A DNA stretch of 64,000 nucleotides from Paludibacterium sp. (GCF_019232825.1 NZ_JAFAND010000092.1:1-64000), one strand, 5' to 3'. Shown: positions 28,015 to 37,600, numbered from the stretch's first letter. Numbers and translations: made by a program. The notes: generated by a model from the sequence alone, not told the origin.

Positions 28015-29459
28015 TTTGCCGGTCTCCCGATCAGGGTGCTCTTGGAAATTGCGTAAATATCGTCGACGACCATCTGGAACGACGGTTCGCGGCCTTCGGC
28101 GCGCGCGCGTTCGGCGATGAGATCGCGATGCAGAGTCAGTACGTCTTCCGGCAGCGGCACTTGGCCGGCCTCGAAGACGCGCACCGCGCCGTGGTTGTCG
28201 CGTACCGGCAGCAGTTTGCCGGCGTTGCAGGCGGCGGGAGCGAACGGGACGTCCAAAACGCCCGCTTCAAAGGCGCGAACCGTGCCGACGGCGATGTCGC
28301 CTTCGCCCAGTTCGAACACCTTGCTCATCACCGCGCGCACTTCGCGCTTGATCAGCTCGACTTCGAATGCCAGCGCGTCGCTGGCCGGGAAGACTTGGTC
28401 CTGCACCATGTTGAGGATCTGACGGGTGGCGTTCAGACCCTGGCGGTTGGCTTCCATGGTCGGAATGCCGCGCGCTTCGTGCGGGGTCTTGACGATGACC
28501 TTGGTCGCGCCAGACATGCCGGCGATGGCGCCGCCCCAGGAGATGACCGAGAAGGCCATGGCTTCGTTTTCCGGGAAGCCGCCCATCCATTGGTGGAACA
28601 CCGTGGTCAGTTCGAAATCGTCGAAGCCGGCGGCGCGGAAGTATTCGTCAGCCAGTGCGCGCAGCGAACGGATGGCGGCGATGTCTTGTACGATGTTGCC
28701 CACCTGGCCGTAGCCGACGGTGATCGAGCGGACACCTTGCTCCAGCGCCAGCAAGCCTTCGATGATGGCGACCGCGTGAGACATGAACGGCGGAACCAGT
28801 GTGCCGGACAACGGGCCGAACGGTTCGCGGTTGATGCGGATGCCGTGTTCTTCATACAGGCCGACCAGGCGGTCGCAGTATTGCCAGTCGCGAATCGATC
28901 TTTCCAGCGAGACCTTCTTGGCATACGGAATATTGTAGGAGATGCCGCCGCCTTCGTAGGCGCTGAAGCCGCCGGCGAGCGTGATTTCCGCCAACAGGCG
29001 CGCATCCGGCGTGCCGTGGCGCACTTGCACCGGCTTGTCGACCGCTTCCACCACGCGGCGGCATTCGGCCAGACCGTGGTTGACCGCCGGGAAGCCATTG
29101 AGCAGCGACGTGCCGGCCTCGCGCGACTTGGCGATGCCCTTGGCGGCTTCGTCGTAGCGGTTCAGGCGGGTGTAGGCGTCGATGGTGGAGGGCAGCAGGT
29201 CGCAGGCGGTCTGCAGACCTTGCAGCAGTGCGATGTGTTCGTCGACCAGCGCGACGCCGGCGCGCGGTTGCGACAGCGTCTTGCCTTCTTGATCGGCCTT
29301 CTTCAGCACCGCGGCAAAACGCTTGTGTTCGGGCAGGGATTCCTGATACTTGACGCCGTCGGCGAACTTCACGTCCTTGCCGGTCGGCCAGGTCGTCAGG
29401 ACCTGTTCACGTTCCGCCAGAAAATCCGGCAGCTCGATTTTTTTGTTTTGCAGTTCCAT
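28011..29459 (-). CDS. glmE: Glutamate mutase epsilon (catalytic) subunit
   Basis: A 482-residue TIM-barrel subunit of adenosylcobalamin-dependent glutamate mutase, which rearranges L-glutamate to (2S,3S)-3-methylaspartate. It aligns along its length with Clostridium Glm[57 protein letters not shown] and [11 protein letters not shown]. The start MELQNKK (29459) matches Clostridium MELKNKK and has GGAAA upstream; ATG 29474 overlaps the glmL stop and is an alternative that adds five residues. Confidence 0.96.
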   Translation of the reverse strand: MELQNKKIELPDFLAEREQVLTTWPTGKDVKFADGVKYQESLPEHKRFAAVLKKADQEGKTLSQPRAGVALVDEHIALLQGLQTACDLLPSTIDAYTRLNRYDEAAKGIAKSREAGTSLLNGFPAVNHGLAECRRVVEAVDKPVQVRHGTPDARLLAEITLAGGFSAYEGGGISYNIPYAKKVSLERSIRDWQYCDRLVGLYEEHGIRINREPFGPLSGTLVPPFMSHAVAIIEGLLALEQGVRSITVGYGQVGNIVQDIAAIRSLRALADEYFRAAGFDDFELTTVFHQWMGGFPENEAMAFSVISWGGAIAGMSGATKVIVKTPHEARGIPTMEANRQGLNATRQILNMVQDQVFPASDALAFEVELIKREVRAVMSKVFELGEGDIAVGTVRAFEAGVLDVPFAPAACNAGKLLPVRDNHGAVRVFEAGQVPLPEDVLTLHRDLIAERARAEGREPSFQMVVDDIYAISKSTLIGRPAK

Positions 29460-29470
29460 CGTATTTCCAA

Positions 29471-30862
29471 TCATGATTGCGCCAGCAGCGCAACACCGGT
29501 CAAGGCGGCCGCTTCTGGGTAGTTTCTTGCCACGTTGGCTAAGAGCGGAAAGAGATATTGCGCATCGCGGTAGTACTCGACCGTGGCGGGCAGGAGCACG
29601 GTTTTGCCCTTGCCGTCGACCTTGCGTTCACTGATCCAGGCGCTGACGTCGAAGTCCGGACTATTGGCGAGCCAGCCGCCGGAGCCGATCACCTTTTTCA
29701 CCCCGGTCAAATCGCGTCCGGTCAGCACGTCCACCGTGCCGTCGAGCGTGTAGACCTGGGTCGAGCGGCCGGCATGGCGTTCACAGGCGTAGGCGGCGCA
29801 GGCGCCGGCCAACAGCGTGTCGAAATGCTTGCCCTGGCCGTCTTGCGGCAGATAATCCGGTTCGGCCGTCACCTTGGCCACATAGTCGTGGAAGGCGGCG
29901 ATTTGCGCCGGATCGTGTGCAAGATGCTCGGCAATCAGCGTGTCGCCGGTTTCGCTCACCGCTTCGGCCGACACGCGCATGCCCAGGTCGCCCTCGACGG
30001 TGCGCTTGATCAGCGGCTCGGGCAGCCCGCGTTGCACTGCGCCCGGGGGCGGGCATTGGTCGTGCGACGAGTAGACGTCGGTGGTGGCGCCGCCCATGTC
30101 GAGCAGGATGAAGTCGTCCCAACCCGGCACATGTTCCTGAATGTGGCGGGTGAACTCGTACACCGCATAGGGCGTGGGCACCGGTTCGGAGCCGGTGGCG
30201 GCGATAATCTCGTCCAGACCCTTGCCCTTGACGATGCGCGACAGGAAGATCGTGCGCATCGCCTCGCGGGCCGGGTCCGGATTCTGCTGGTCAAGCGCCG
30301 GCAGCACGTTTTCCACCACGACCAGGTCTTTGTCGCCCAACAAGTCGGTGACTTCGTCCTGTACCGCGCGGTTGCCGGCGTACACGATCGAACAGTCGAG
30401 CGCGGACGAGGCCAGCAGCGCGGCATTGTGGCGGATGGTGTCGAAATGGCCGCCGTCGGTGCCGCCGGCGAACAACAGAATGTCCGGCGGGTTGGCTTCC
30501 AGCGCCCGGATGTCCGAACGGTTCATGCGGTAGGCGAACACTTGGGTGATCTTGGCGCCGGCCGAGTAGGCGGCAACGCGCGCCGACTCCAGCGTGATGC
30601 TGGGCACGAGCCCCAGCGCGGCGACCGCCAGCCCGCCTTTGGCCGACGACGAATAGTTCAGCGTGATCTCGCCCGAACGAACGCGATCGATGGCATGGGC
30701 GTCATCCAACAAGGCATTGAGCACTTGGTAGAAGCCGTCCGCCAGGTGTTGCACGGTGGTCGGGAAGACCGTCCGTTTGATCAGTTGCAGATCTCGATCC
30801 CCGACCTCGAACAACGCACCCTTTGTCCAGGTGGAGCCGATATCGATGGAGACGGTTTTCAT
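29471..30862 (-). CDS. glmL: Glutamate mutase reactivating protein GlmL/MutL
   Basis: A 463-residue ASKHA-fold ATPase of the MutL/GlmL family. [16 protein letters not shown] at the N-terminus is the phosphate-1 loop, [11 protein letters not shown] and [13 protein letters not shown] are further nucleotide motifs. It exchanges damaged cobalamin in the mutase for active cofactor. It overlaps glmS (ATGA) upstream and abuts glmE downstream. Nothing is truncated. Confidence 0.94.
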   Translation of the reverse strand: MKTVSIDIGSTWTKGALFEVGDRDLQLIKRTVFPTTVQHLADGFYQVLNALLDDAHAIDRVRSGEITLNYSSSAKGGLAVAALGLVPSITLESARVAAYSAGAKITQVFAYRMNRSDIRALEANPPDILLFAGGTDGGHFDTIRHNAALLASSALDCSIVYAGNRAVQDEVTDLLGDKDLVVVENVLPALDQQNPDPAREAMRTIFLSRIVKGKGLDEIIAATGSEPVPTPYAVYEFTRHIQEHVPGWDDFILLDMGGATTDVYSSHDQCPPPGAVQRGLPEPLIKRTVEGDLGMRVSAEAVSETGDTLIAEHLAHDPAQIAAFHDYVAKVTAEPDYLPQDGQGKHFDTLLAGACAAYACERHAGRSTQVYTLDGTVDVLTGRDLTGVKKVIGSGGWLANSPDFDVSAWISERKVDGKGKTVLLPATVEYYRDAQYLFPLLANVARNYPEAAALTGVALLAQS

Positions 30863-31302
30863 GCTGCGGCCTCGACAGCCAGATGTTCGCGGTTGTAGAC
30901 GGCGATATCTTGGTGCAGGCAGTCGACGACGTGCTGCAGGTCGACGTCCGGGCCGAACACGCGGTCAAAGCCCATGCCCTTGAAGATCACTTCCACATCC
31001 TTGAACTCGCGCTTGCCGATCACCAGATTGCCGCCGACGAACAGCGGGATGCCGTCCAGGCCGCGTTCGGTGCAGCGATCGCGCATGCCGATGCAGTCGA
31101 TCTCGCCGTGGCCGTAGATCGACGACACCAGAATGGCGCGGGCGTTGGTTTCGATCGCGGCGTCGATGTATTCGTCTTGGCTGACCATCACGCCGAGGTT
31201 GATGACGTTGAAGCCGGCGCGGGCGAAGACGTTTTCCAGAATCTTGTTGCCGACCGCATGACAATCGGAGCCGATGACGCCGATTACGATGGTTTCTTGC
31301 AT
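30859..31302 (-). CDS. glmS: Glutamate mutase sigma (cobalamin-binding) subunit
   Basis: A 147-residue B12-binding domain with the base-off motif IGSDCHAVG (Asp13, His15, Gly17), followed by the SSIYGHGEID loop and FVGGNLVIGK, as in GlmS/MutS. It carries adenosylcobalamin at the interface with GlmE. It is the first gene of the six-gene operon, with an AGGGAG ribosome site. The start faces a LysR-type regulator across 281 bp. Confidence 0.96.
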   Translation of the reverse strand: MQETIVIGVIGSDCHAVGNKILENVFARAGFNVINLGVMVSQDEYIDAAIETNARAILVSSIYGHGEIDCIGMRDRCTERGLDGIPLFVGGNLVIGKREFKDVEVIFKGMGFDRVFGPDVDLQHVVDCLHQDIAVYNREHLAVEAAA

Positions 31303-31353
31303 GACAAATCTCCCTAGTGATATGTCTGGCTGTTACCTAAAATTCGCAGCACT

Positions 31354-31427
31354 CGGGTTTGCTCTATCTATGCTTAAAAAACATCGGTTAGTGCGCCGCA
31401 AGCATGAACTCTATATGAGCAAACTCG
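31354..31427. promoter_or_regulatory. Inverted repeat between glmS and lysR, candidate LysR site
   Basis: CGGGTTTGCTC (31354-31364) and GAGCAAACTCG (31417-31427) are inverted at 10 of 11 positions and their centres are 63 bp apart, six helical turns. The spacing would suit two halves of a LysR-tetramer site on the glmS side of the divergent region. The rest of the 281-bp gap is AT-rich with no clear promoter match. Confidence 0.4.
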
Positions 31428-31583
31428 AATACTTCTGTTACGCTCATTTTTGTTAGTTCCCATCCATGAAGCAAACGATATAAAATCACTACATAGTGCA
31501 TTTTTGGAATGATCTGTGCGGATTGGGTATGTTTGAAGGCACAAGTCATTCGCTGCAGAAAGTGGGCGAGGAGGGCATAAGCC

Positions 31584-32546
31584 ATGCGCCGCAAGATTCC
31601 CGGCACCGACGTGCTGATCGCTTTTGAAACTGCCGCGCGCCACTTGAGCTTTACCCGGGCGGCGGCCGAGTTGTCGTTGACGCAGAGTGCCGTCTGCCGG
31701 CAGATCGCCGGGTTGGAACAATACTTGGGCGTGGCATTGTTCAACCGCATCAAGAAACGCATCAGCCTGACCGACGCCGGCCAGCAATACGCCAAGCAAG
31801 TGCGCGAACATTTGGCGCGCCTGGAACGCGACACCTTGTCCGTCATGGCCTTTCAGGGTTCGGGCGGTGTGCTGGAGTTGGCGGTGATTCCCACTTTTGC
31901 AACACGTTGGCTGATTCCGCGCCTGGGCGAGTTCAATACGCTCTATCCGGACGTCACGCTCAACCTGACCACGCGCGCCGAGCCGTTCATGTTTACCGAC
32001 ACGCCGTTTGATGCGGCCATCCACTTTGGCGATCCGGTATGGCCGGGTGCGGTGGCGGAATATCTATTTGGCGAGGAAATCGTGCCGGTGTGCAGCCCGA
32101 AGCTGCTGGAGAAAGAGACGCTGCCGCTCGACCCGCACGACCTGAAGCGTTTTACGCTGCTGCACCAGTCGGCACGTCCGGATGCCTGGCACCAGTGGTT
32201 CGATATGCTGCATATCGCCGATATCAATGCCATGCGCGGCCCGCGTTATGAGCTGTTTTCCATGCTGGTGGAAGCGGCGCGTGCCAGTTTGGGGGTCGCG
32301 CTGGTGCCGCGCTTTTTCGTGCTGGACGAATTGTCATCGGGCGAACTGGTGGTGCCGTGCGCGCATACGATGAAGAGCGATCGCGGCTATTACTTGGTCT
32401 ATCCGGAGCGCAAGAGCACCTCGGCGGCGCTGCAGACGTTTATGCAGTGGCTGGTGGATAGGGCGCAGCGTTATCGCGCCGATACGCCGTGTGTCGCGGT
32501 TGCGCCCACGACCGGCGCGGCGCCGGAGGGCGTGCCGGCCTGTTGA
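31584..32546 (+). CDS. LysR-type regulator (GcvA-like), divergent to glutamate mutase operon
   Basis: A 320-residue LysR protein. Residues 8-66 form the winged HTH (FETAARHLSFTRAAAELSLTQSAVCRQIAGLEQYLG), then a linker helix and an effector-binding domain with FDAAIHFGDPVWPG and a late ARASLGVALVPRFFV. The sequence style fits the GcvA group of amino-acid regulators. Divergent position makes it the likely regulator of glmS-glmL-glmE-mal. The last 30 residues are low complexity and probably unstructured. Confidence 0.9.
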   Translation: MRRKIPGTDVLIAFETAARHLSFTRAAAELSLTQSAVCRQIAGLEQYLGVALFNRIKKRISLTDAGQQYAKQVREHLARLERDTLSVMAFQGSGGVLELAVIPTFATRWLIPRLGEFNTLYPDVTLNLTTRAEPFMFTDTPFDAAIHFGDPVWPGAVAEYLFGEEIVPVCSPKLLEKETLPLDPHDLKRFTLLHQSARPDAWHQWFDMLHIADINAMRGPRYELFSMLVEAARASLGVALVPRFFVLDELSSGELVVPCAHTMKSDRGYYLVYPERKSTSAALQTFMQWLVDRAQRYRADTPCVAVAPTTGAAPEGVPAC

Positions 32547-32578
32547 CGTGCCAGTGACCGGTACGGTAGAGAGGGGCT

Positions 32579-32602
32579 GGCGCAATGCGCGTGCATTGCG
32601 CC
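32579..32602. repeat. Palindrome GGCGCAATGC/GCATTGCGCC
   Basis: A 10-bp perfect stem with a GCGT loop between lysR and the convergent small-protein gene. It lacks U runs on both sides. A similar GGCGCAAT/ATTGCGCC palindrome lies after the DMT gene at 46706-46739. Confidence 0.5.
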
Positions 32603-32609
32603 AAAGGTG

Positions 32610-32777
32610 TTAGTTGCCGGCGTCCACCGCCGATGCGCCGTTCGCCGAGGAGGCGTCTTGCGCTTGCGACACGGACGGGGTGTGGCGCGGCGCCGGGATA
32701 TCTTTGTCATAGGCCATGGCGGTGGCGGAGACAGCCAGCAGTGCTGCCGACAGCAGGGTATTCTTGATGATGTTCAT
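32610..32777 (-). CDS. Small secreted protein, 55 residues, unknown function
   Basis: The start ATG 32777 has GGAA upstream; the frame encodes a signal peptide (about residues 1-22, ending ATAMA) and a short mature peptide rich in Ala, Ser and Gln with no Cys. The mature part (IPAPRHT...SQAQDA) resembles that of the protein at 33738-33935 on the other side of an IS remnant, so the two are likely paralogues. A longer in-frame ATG at 32837 would add 20 hydrophilic residues before the signal. Confidence 0.6.
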   Translation of the reverse strand: MNIIKNTLLSAALLAVSATAMAYDKDIPAPRHTPSVSQAQDASSANGASAVDAGN

Positions 32778-32917
32778 GATGAATTTCCATTCTTGATTTG
32801 AATTGATCATATTTGGCGCGTTTGTCTTTATCGCCAAAATGAAGGTTATTCCGGCTCTTTCGCAGCAGATATGAGATAAATCCTAAACGTTCCCAACGAA
32901 AACACCCTCAGCGTAGA

Positions 32918-33706
32918 TGAACTGCACCCCAAGAGTTGGACACCGTTCCAACCTTTGGGGTGTTTTTCACGGCAAAACATGATGAAGATTTCAAACGAGC
33001 CGTCGTTCAGGGGTATCTAGCTGGGGCAATGGGGTACAGGGTGCAGGGGGCTAAGTACAAGGTTGGCAGGACCAGTATCCGGCAGTGGGTGGCAAGCTAT
33101 CGCCAGCATGGCCAAGAAGTACCGATCCTACCGGGGTGGTTGCCACGTTGACGTGCCGAACGTGCTGAATAGGCAGTTTCAGGCAGACCGACCGAACCAA
33201 TGGTGGGTGACCGATGTGACCGAGTTCAATGTGCGAGGGGAAAAGCTTTACCTTTCGCCGGTGCTGGATCTCTACAACGGGGAGATCGTCGCCTACGAGA
33301 TGCAAGCGCGACCGCACTTTCCCTTGGTTGGCAAAATGCTCCAAAAGGCGTTTGCTAAACTGACAAACCGTGATGCGCCATTACTGCACTCTGATCAGGG
33401 ATGGCAATACCAGATGCCTGCCGGCGCCAACTCGCGTCTCATGGCCTAACCCAGAGTATGTCGCGCAAGGGAAACTGCCTGGACAATGCCGCGATGGAGA
33501 GCTTCTTTGGCACGCTGAAATCGGAGTTCTTCTACCTGAATCGCTTCGAGAGTATCGACGCATTACAGGCGGGCATTCGGAAATACATCCACTATTACAA
33601 CCATGAGCGTATCAAGCTCAAACTAAAAGGCCTGAGTCCTGTGAGGTACAGAACTCAGGCCTTGCGAGCCTAGCTGCAAACTGTCCAACTTATTGGGGGC
33701 AGTTCA
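32918..33706 (+). mobile_element. Deleted IS3-family (IS150-like) element
   Basis: The ends TGAACTGCACCCC (32918) and the complement of TGAACTGCCCCCA (ending 33706) are imperfect inverted repeats of about 25 bp of IS150-group type. The 789-bp length is about half of a full element, because the end of orfA is joined to the middle of orfB. No target duplication is seen (AGA versus CAT). It is immobile by itself. Confidence 0.82.
32975..33673 (+). pseudogene. IS3-family transposase remnants (orfA/orfB)
   Basis: The frame at 32975 encodes an OrfA HTH (KHDEDFKRAVVQGYLAG...KVGRTSIRQWVASYRQHGQE). Near 33115 it passes, after a deletion and frame change, into OrfB sequence (KKYRSYRG, then WWVTDVTEFNVRGEKLYLSPVLDLYN with the first DDE Asp and [11 protein letters not shown] with the second). 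A second frameshift near 33420 leads to the end of OrfB ([18 protein letters not shown] with the Glu, then [18 protein letters not shown]). No complete product is possible. Confidence 0.85.
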
Positions 33707-33737
33707 CATCACGCGGGCCGTTTTCTTTTCGAAGGGC

Positions 33738-33935
33738 TTAATGGCGGGTGTAGTTGCTATGTACCGGAACCGCTTGCGTGTTGCTCTCGGTGGTGTCGGT
33801 TGCAGCTGGCGTATTGTTCTGCGTCGCTTGTGCCTGGGCCAATGCGGCCTGAGTCTGGCGGGGAATGTAGTGGCTCTCTGCCAGCGCGGCGGTCGAAACG
33901 GTCAACAGGGCGATCATCATGGTCAAGGTTTTCAT
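33738..33935 (-). CDS. Small secreted protein, 65 residues, unknown function
   Basis: A signal peptide (about residues 1-19, TAALA) leads into a mature part rich in Gln, Ala and Thr: HYIPRQTQAALAQAQA and so on, ending NYTRH. Like the gene at 32610-32777 it has IP, R-x-T and QAQ in the same order after the signal. An AAGGAG site precedes the ATG. The upstream gap (33936-34216, 281 bp) is AT-rich and has a CGTCAC/GTGACG hairpin at 33962-33977. Confidence 0.6.
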   Translation of the reverse strand: MKTLTMMIALLTVSTAALAESHYIPRQTQAALAQAQATQNNTPAATDTTESNTQAVPVHSNYTRH

Positions 33936-34216
33936 TGTTTACTCCTTCGTTGTTCGATTGGCGTCACGGGGGTGACGTTTGATACGTACTGTACTTGTAC
34001 TAGTAAGAACAATAAATATGCCATTGATCGATAAATTGTTTACCAAAAGTAAATGAACTTGATGGCGAGATATTTGTCATTTTGAACTGGGTTGTATATA
34101 ACCTATTGATTATTTTGCGATTGTTGTGTGTGTGAAAATAAGAACGTTCCTCTGTGTCGGCGTGCGGGCGGTGGCTAAGCTGGAGATGGGTCGAGTGCAA
34201 CCTCGGAGGACGATTC

Positions 34217-35419
34217 ATGCATACCGATACGCAGCAGGCGCGATTGACCCCGTTGCTGACGGGATGGATGGCTGCGGCCTGTGGGCTGGCCGTGGCCAGC
34301 ATCTATTACGCTCAGCCGCTGTTGCCGGCGATGGCGGTTGAATTTCACCTCGATACGGCCGGTGCCGGGGGGATCGTGACGGTGGCTCAGATCGGCTACG
34401 CGTTGGGCTTATTCTTGATCGTGCCGTTGGGCGACCTGTTGGAGCGGCGTCGACTGATTGCAGCGCTGTCGGCGCTGACCGCGCTTGGCCTGTTGATCTG
34501 CGCATTGTCGACGTCAACGACGGTTTTCCTGCTCGGCACGTTGATGAGTGGCCTCTGCTCGGCGGTGGCACAGATATTGGTGCCATTTGCCGCGACGCTG
34601 GCCGATCCGGCACGGCGCGGCAAAGCGGTCGGCACGGTGATGAGTGGCCTTCTGCTGGGCATTTTGTTGGCACGCACCGCTGCCGGTTTACTGGCGAGCC
34701 TGTCGGGCTGGCGCACCATCTACTGGGTGGGTTTTGCCGTGTTGATGCTGATGACCGTGGTGTTGGCGCGCCAGTTGCCGCGCTACCGTTTGAGCGCCGG
34801 ATTGACTTACCCCGGCTTGTTGCTTTCCGTGCTGAACTTGCTTGCCGGCGAGCGCCGCTTGCAGTTGCGCGCATCGCTCGGCATGGCGGCTTTTGGCGCT
34901 TTCAGCGTGTTTTGGACGTCGCTGGCCTTCTTGCTGTCCGCACCGCCTTACACGATGTCGAGCGCGTCGATCGGCCTGTTCGGTCTGGTGGGCGCGGTTG
35001 GCGCCGCCTCCTCCTCATTGACCGGCCGCTTGGCGGATAAGGGCCATGGGAGCCGTGCCACCACATTGGCGCTCGCGGGTCTGGTGTTGTCGTGGCTGCC
35101 GCTAGCGTTTGCCGGCCATTCGCTGTGGGCGTTGTTGCTTGGCGTGTTGCTTCTCGATTGGGTGGTGCAGGCGGTGCACGTGAGCAATCAGAACGCGATC
35201 TATCGCTTGGCCGCCACCGCGCATAACCGGCTCAACGCCGCCTACATGACCTGCAACTTCATCGGCATGGCAGGCGGCTCGCTGCTGTCCGCCTGGGCCT
35301 TCGGCGCCGCAGGCTGGGGCGGCGTGGTGGCGGCCGGCGCCGCCGTCAGCGTGGCTGGGTTTGCCATTTGGGCGGCTGCGCGCCGTTTCGATGTGGCGCC
35401 TCGACTGGCGGAAGATTGA
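34217..35419 (+). CDS. MFS transporter (YnfM/AraJ-like)
   Basis: A 400-residue MFS protein with twelve predicted helices. The first helix ends ASIYYAQPLLPAMAVEF, the second is followed by the loop PLGDLLERRRLI (motif A variant), as in YgaY/YnfM-type exporters. The substrate is unknown. ATG 34217 has GGAGGA seven bases upstream; an in-frame GTG/ATG further up adds an unlikely Trp/Arg-rich stretch. Confidence 0.86.
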   Translation: MHTDTQQARLTPLLTGWMAAACGLAVASIYYAQPLLPAMAVEFHLDTAGAGGIVTVAQIGYALGLFLIVPLGDLLERRRLIAALSALTALGLLICALSTSTTVFLLGTLMSGLCSAVAQILVPFAATLADPARRGKAVGTVMSGLLLGILLARTAAGLLASLSGWRTIYWVGFAVLMLMTVVLARQLPRYRLSAGLTYPGLLLSVLNLLAGERRLQLRASLGMAAFGAFSVFWTSLAFLLSAPPYTMSSASIGLFGLVGAVGAASSSLTGRLADKGHGSRATTLALAGLVLSWLPLAFAGHSLWALLLGVLLLDWVVQAVHVSNQNAIYRLAATAHNRLNAAYMTCNFIGMAGGSLLSAWAFGAAGWGGVVAAGAAVSVAGFAIWAAARRFDVAPRLAED

Positions 35420-35503
35420 TCCATTGCAGTACCTTGCCCGGCGCCGGCGGTAGAATGGCGGCGACACGATCCGTTGTCGCCGCTATTTTTGGAAAGTCCC
35501 AGC

Positions 35504-35728
35504 ATGAAACAACCCGTCGCCACGCCGGCCGTTCCGGCGTTCCGTCCTTATTTCATCCGCCAGAGTCTGCTGCTGTCGCTGTTGTTCATCATCCTCAATA
35601 GCATGATGGTGATGCGCGGCGCAGAGGGCGTTCAAACCATGGATTGGGTGCGTTTGGTGATTTCGTCGGTGGTCGGCGGTTGTTTCGGCGCCACGGCGAT
35701 GTGGTTCCTTCGCCGTAAGAAACGCTGA
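35504..35728 (+). CDS. Small inner-membrane protein, unknown function
   Basis: A 74-residue protein with two predicted helices (about residues 19-36 and 48-66) and a positively charged tail (RRKKR), suggesting both ends in the cytoplasm. ATG 35504 follows GGAAAG. I do not recognise the family. It ends where the convergent UDG-like gene ends, with no spacer. Confidence 0.6.
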   Translation: MKQPVATPAVPAFRPYFIRQSLLLSLLFIILNSMMVMRGAEGVQTMDWVRLVISSVVGGCFGATAMWFLRRKKR

Positions 35729-36331
35729 TCACGCCCCGTCCTGCATCAGCACGCGGCGCACCTCGGCGCGCAGCACCGGCAGCAGGTCGTCGGTAAACCA
35801 CGGATGACGCTTGAGCCAAAGCTGGTTGCGTGGACTCGGGTGGGGTAGGGGAAACAGTGCCGGCGCCATGGTCCGCCAGTCGGCAATCGTGGCGGACAAC
35901 GTTTCACCGGCGCGTTGCGGCAGGTGGTAGTCGCGCGCGTACTGACCGATGACCAGCGTCAGACGAAGATCGGGCAGCATCGGCAGCAGGCGCGGGTGCC
36001 AGGTTTGGCGGCACGCCGGCCGGGGTGGGAGATCGCCGCTGCGGCCGGTTCCCGGAAAGCAAAAACCCATCGGCACGATAGCGAATCGCGACGGGTCGTA
36101 GAATATTTCCGGCGTCACGCCAAGCCACTCGCGCAAGCGCTTGCCGCTGGCATCGTTCCAGGGAATGCCGCTGTCGTGAACCTTGCGCCCCGGCGCTTGG
36201 CCGGCAATGAGAATGCGCGCGCGCCGGTCGGCGACGACCACCGGGCGCGGCGTGTGCGGCAGCTGGTTGGCGCATAGGCGGCAGCCGGCAATCTCAGTGA
36301 GCAAAGACGGCAGCAGATCGGAATGACTCAC
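35729..36331 (-). CDS. Uracil-DNA glycosylase family protein (COG1573)
   Basis: A 200-residue protein of the UDG superfamily. The N-terminal CRLC pair, the LIAGQAPGRKVHDSGIPWNDASGKRLREWLGV active-site block, FCFPGTGRSGDLPPRPAC (two more Cys), and LPHPSPRNQLW as the DNA-intercalation His loop are visible. Four cysteines could hold a 4Fe-4S cluster as in family 4 enzymes. Uracil excision is plausible but untested for this subfamily. The start is GTG 36331, overlapping the GFA stop (GTGA). Confidence 0.82.
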   Translation of the reverse strand: MSHSDLLPSLLTEIAGCRLCANQLPHTPRPVVVADRRARILIAGQAPGRKVHDSGIPWNDASGKRLREWLGVTPEIFYDPSRFAIVPMGFCFPGTGRSGDLPPRPACRQTWHPRLLPMLPDLRLTLVIGQYARDYHLPQRAGETLSATIADWRTMAPALFPLPHPSPRNQLWLKRHPWFTDDLLPVLRAEVRRVLMQDGA

Positions 36332-36744
36332 TTCGTCTCCTGATTCAACGGCCGGCGTTCGGCGTATTGCGGCAGGCCGTCGGCAATGAGGTCCCACTCG
36401 GCTTTCGAATCGACAAAAGCGTGGTAGGCGTTGGCACAGGTAAACGGTGTTTCCACCGTGCCCAGGCGCAGGCGGATCACGCCGGGTAATCGGTCGTTGG
36501 CGCTGTAGATCGGGCTGCCACACTCGGAACAGAAGACCCGCGCTTTCTCTGGCACCGCGCGATAGGCCTTGAGTAGCGCCTGCCCCCGCAGGATACGAAA
36601 GCGGCCGGCTTCGATGGGGCTCACCGCCACGTAGGCCGAGCCCTGCGCCTTGCGGCACATCGAACAATGGCACAGCGAGATCTCCTCGATCTCGCCGTCA
36701 TACTGGTAGCGCACCCCGCCACAAAGACAACCTCCGACGATCAT
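36328..36744 (-). CDS. GFA (glutathione-dependent formaldehyde-activating) family protein
   Basis: A 138-residue zinc-binding protein. Ligand motifs GGCLCGGVRY (near 4), CHCSMCRK (near 25) and FCSECGSPIY (near 71) give the two zinc sites of the GFA fold. The founding member binds glutathione-hydroxymethyl adduct, but most relatives have unknown roles. It overlaps the UDG-like gene and follows the XRE regulator on the same strand. Confidence 0.88.
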   Translation of the reverse strand: MIVGGCLCGGVRYQYDGEIEEISLCHCSMCRKAQGSAYVAVSPIEAGRFRILRGQALLKAYRAVPEKARVFCSECGSPIYSANDRLPGVIRLRLGTVETPFTCANAYHAFVDSKAEWDLIADGLPQYAERRPLNQETK

Positions 36745-36757
36745 GCACTCTCCCCTT

Positions 36758-37600
36758 TCATTGAACGCCGACCCGCGGCGGCTGCAACAGCGCTTGAATG
36801 CGCTCGGCGTCCTCCGCGGTGGCCGGGTTGAAAATCACCAGGCACAGATCGGGCCGGCCGTTGACGGCGAAGGCCGAGTATTCCAGGCCAATGAGCCCGG
36901 CCTGCGGGTGCACGATCTGTTTGGCGCGTTCGTCGTAAACGCTGCGCACGTCATGTTCGCGCCACATGGCATCGAATTCCGGGCTCGAACGGCTCAGTTC
37001 GTCGACCAATTCACGCACTTGGCCGCCGGCGCCGGCGCGCACCACGTCGCCGCGGAATGCCGCCACGACAAAGCGCGCCATGCTTTCCCAATCCCGTGGC
37101 TTGGTGCGGACGTGCGGGTGGCAGAACAGCAGGCGCAAGATATTGCGCTGCTTGGGTTCCAGTTGGCCGTAATCGGTCAGCACCAGGGCGGCGGTACGGT
37201 TCCAGGCCACCACGTCCCAGGTGTAAGTCATGATATAGGCCGGGCAGGCGCCCAGCGCGTCGAGCATGCGTTGCAGCCTCGGCGAGACGCCTTCGGCAGT
37301 CTGGTAGCGCACCTCGGGAGGACGGCCCAAGGCCAGCAGAAACAGATGCTCGCGCTCCGCCTCGGATAGCATCAGCGCGCGGGCGATGCGCTCCAATACC
37401 TCGGCGGACGGCGCGCCGCCGCGGCCCTGTTCCAGCCAGGTGTACCAAGTGGCGCTGACGTTGGCGCGTTGCGCCACTTCCTCGCGCCTAAGCCCTGGCG
37501 TGCGCCGGCGCGACGGCGGGTAGCCGAATGCCGCAGGATCGAGTTTTTCGCGCCGGTCGCGCAGGTAGGCGCCTAGCGGGTTGTCGTCGCAATGTTCCAT
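36758..37600 (-). CDS. XRE-family regulator with MmyB-like ligand domain
   Basis: A 280-residue regulator. Residues 10-75 form a Cro/C1 HTH (LGAYLRDRREKLDP...RTPGLRREEVAQRANVSATWYTWLEQGR), the rest is an MmyB-like domain (PAYIMTYTWDVVAWNRTAALVL, then WESMARFVVAAFR). Family members usually control a divergent oxidoreductase gene, which is the case here with the SDR at 37698. ATG 37600 or 37618 are both possible starts. Confidence 0.9.
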   Translation of the reverse strand: MEHCDDNPLGAYLRDRREKLDPAAFGYPPSRRRTPGLRREEVAQRANVSATWYTWLEQGRGGAPSAEVLERIARALMLSEAEREHLFLLALGRPPEVRYQTAEGVSPRLQRMLDALGACPAYIMTYTWDVVAWNRTAALVLTDYGQLEPKQRNILRLLFCHPHVRTKPRDWESMARFVVAAFRGDVVRAGAGGQVRELVDELSRSSPEFDAMWREHDVRSVYDERAKQIVHPQAGLIGLEYSAFAVNGRPDLCLVIFNPATAEDAERIQALLQPPRVGVQ

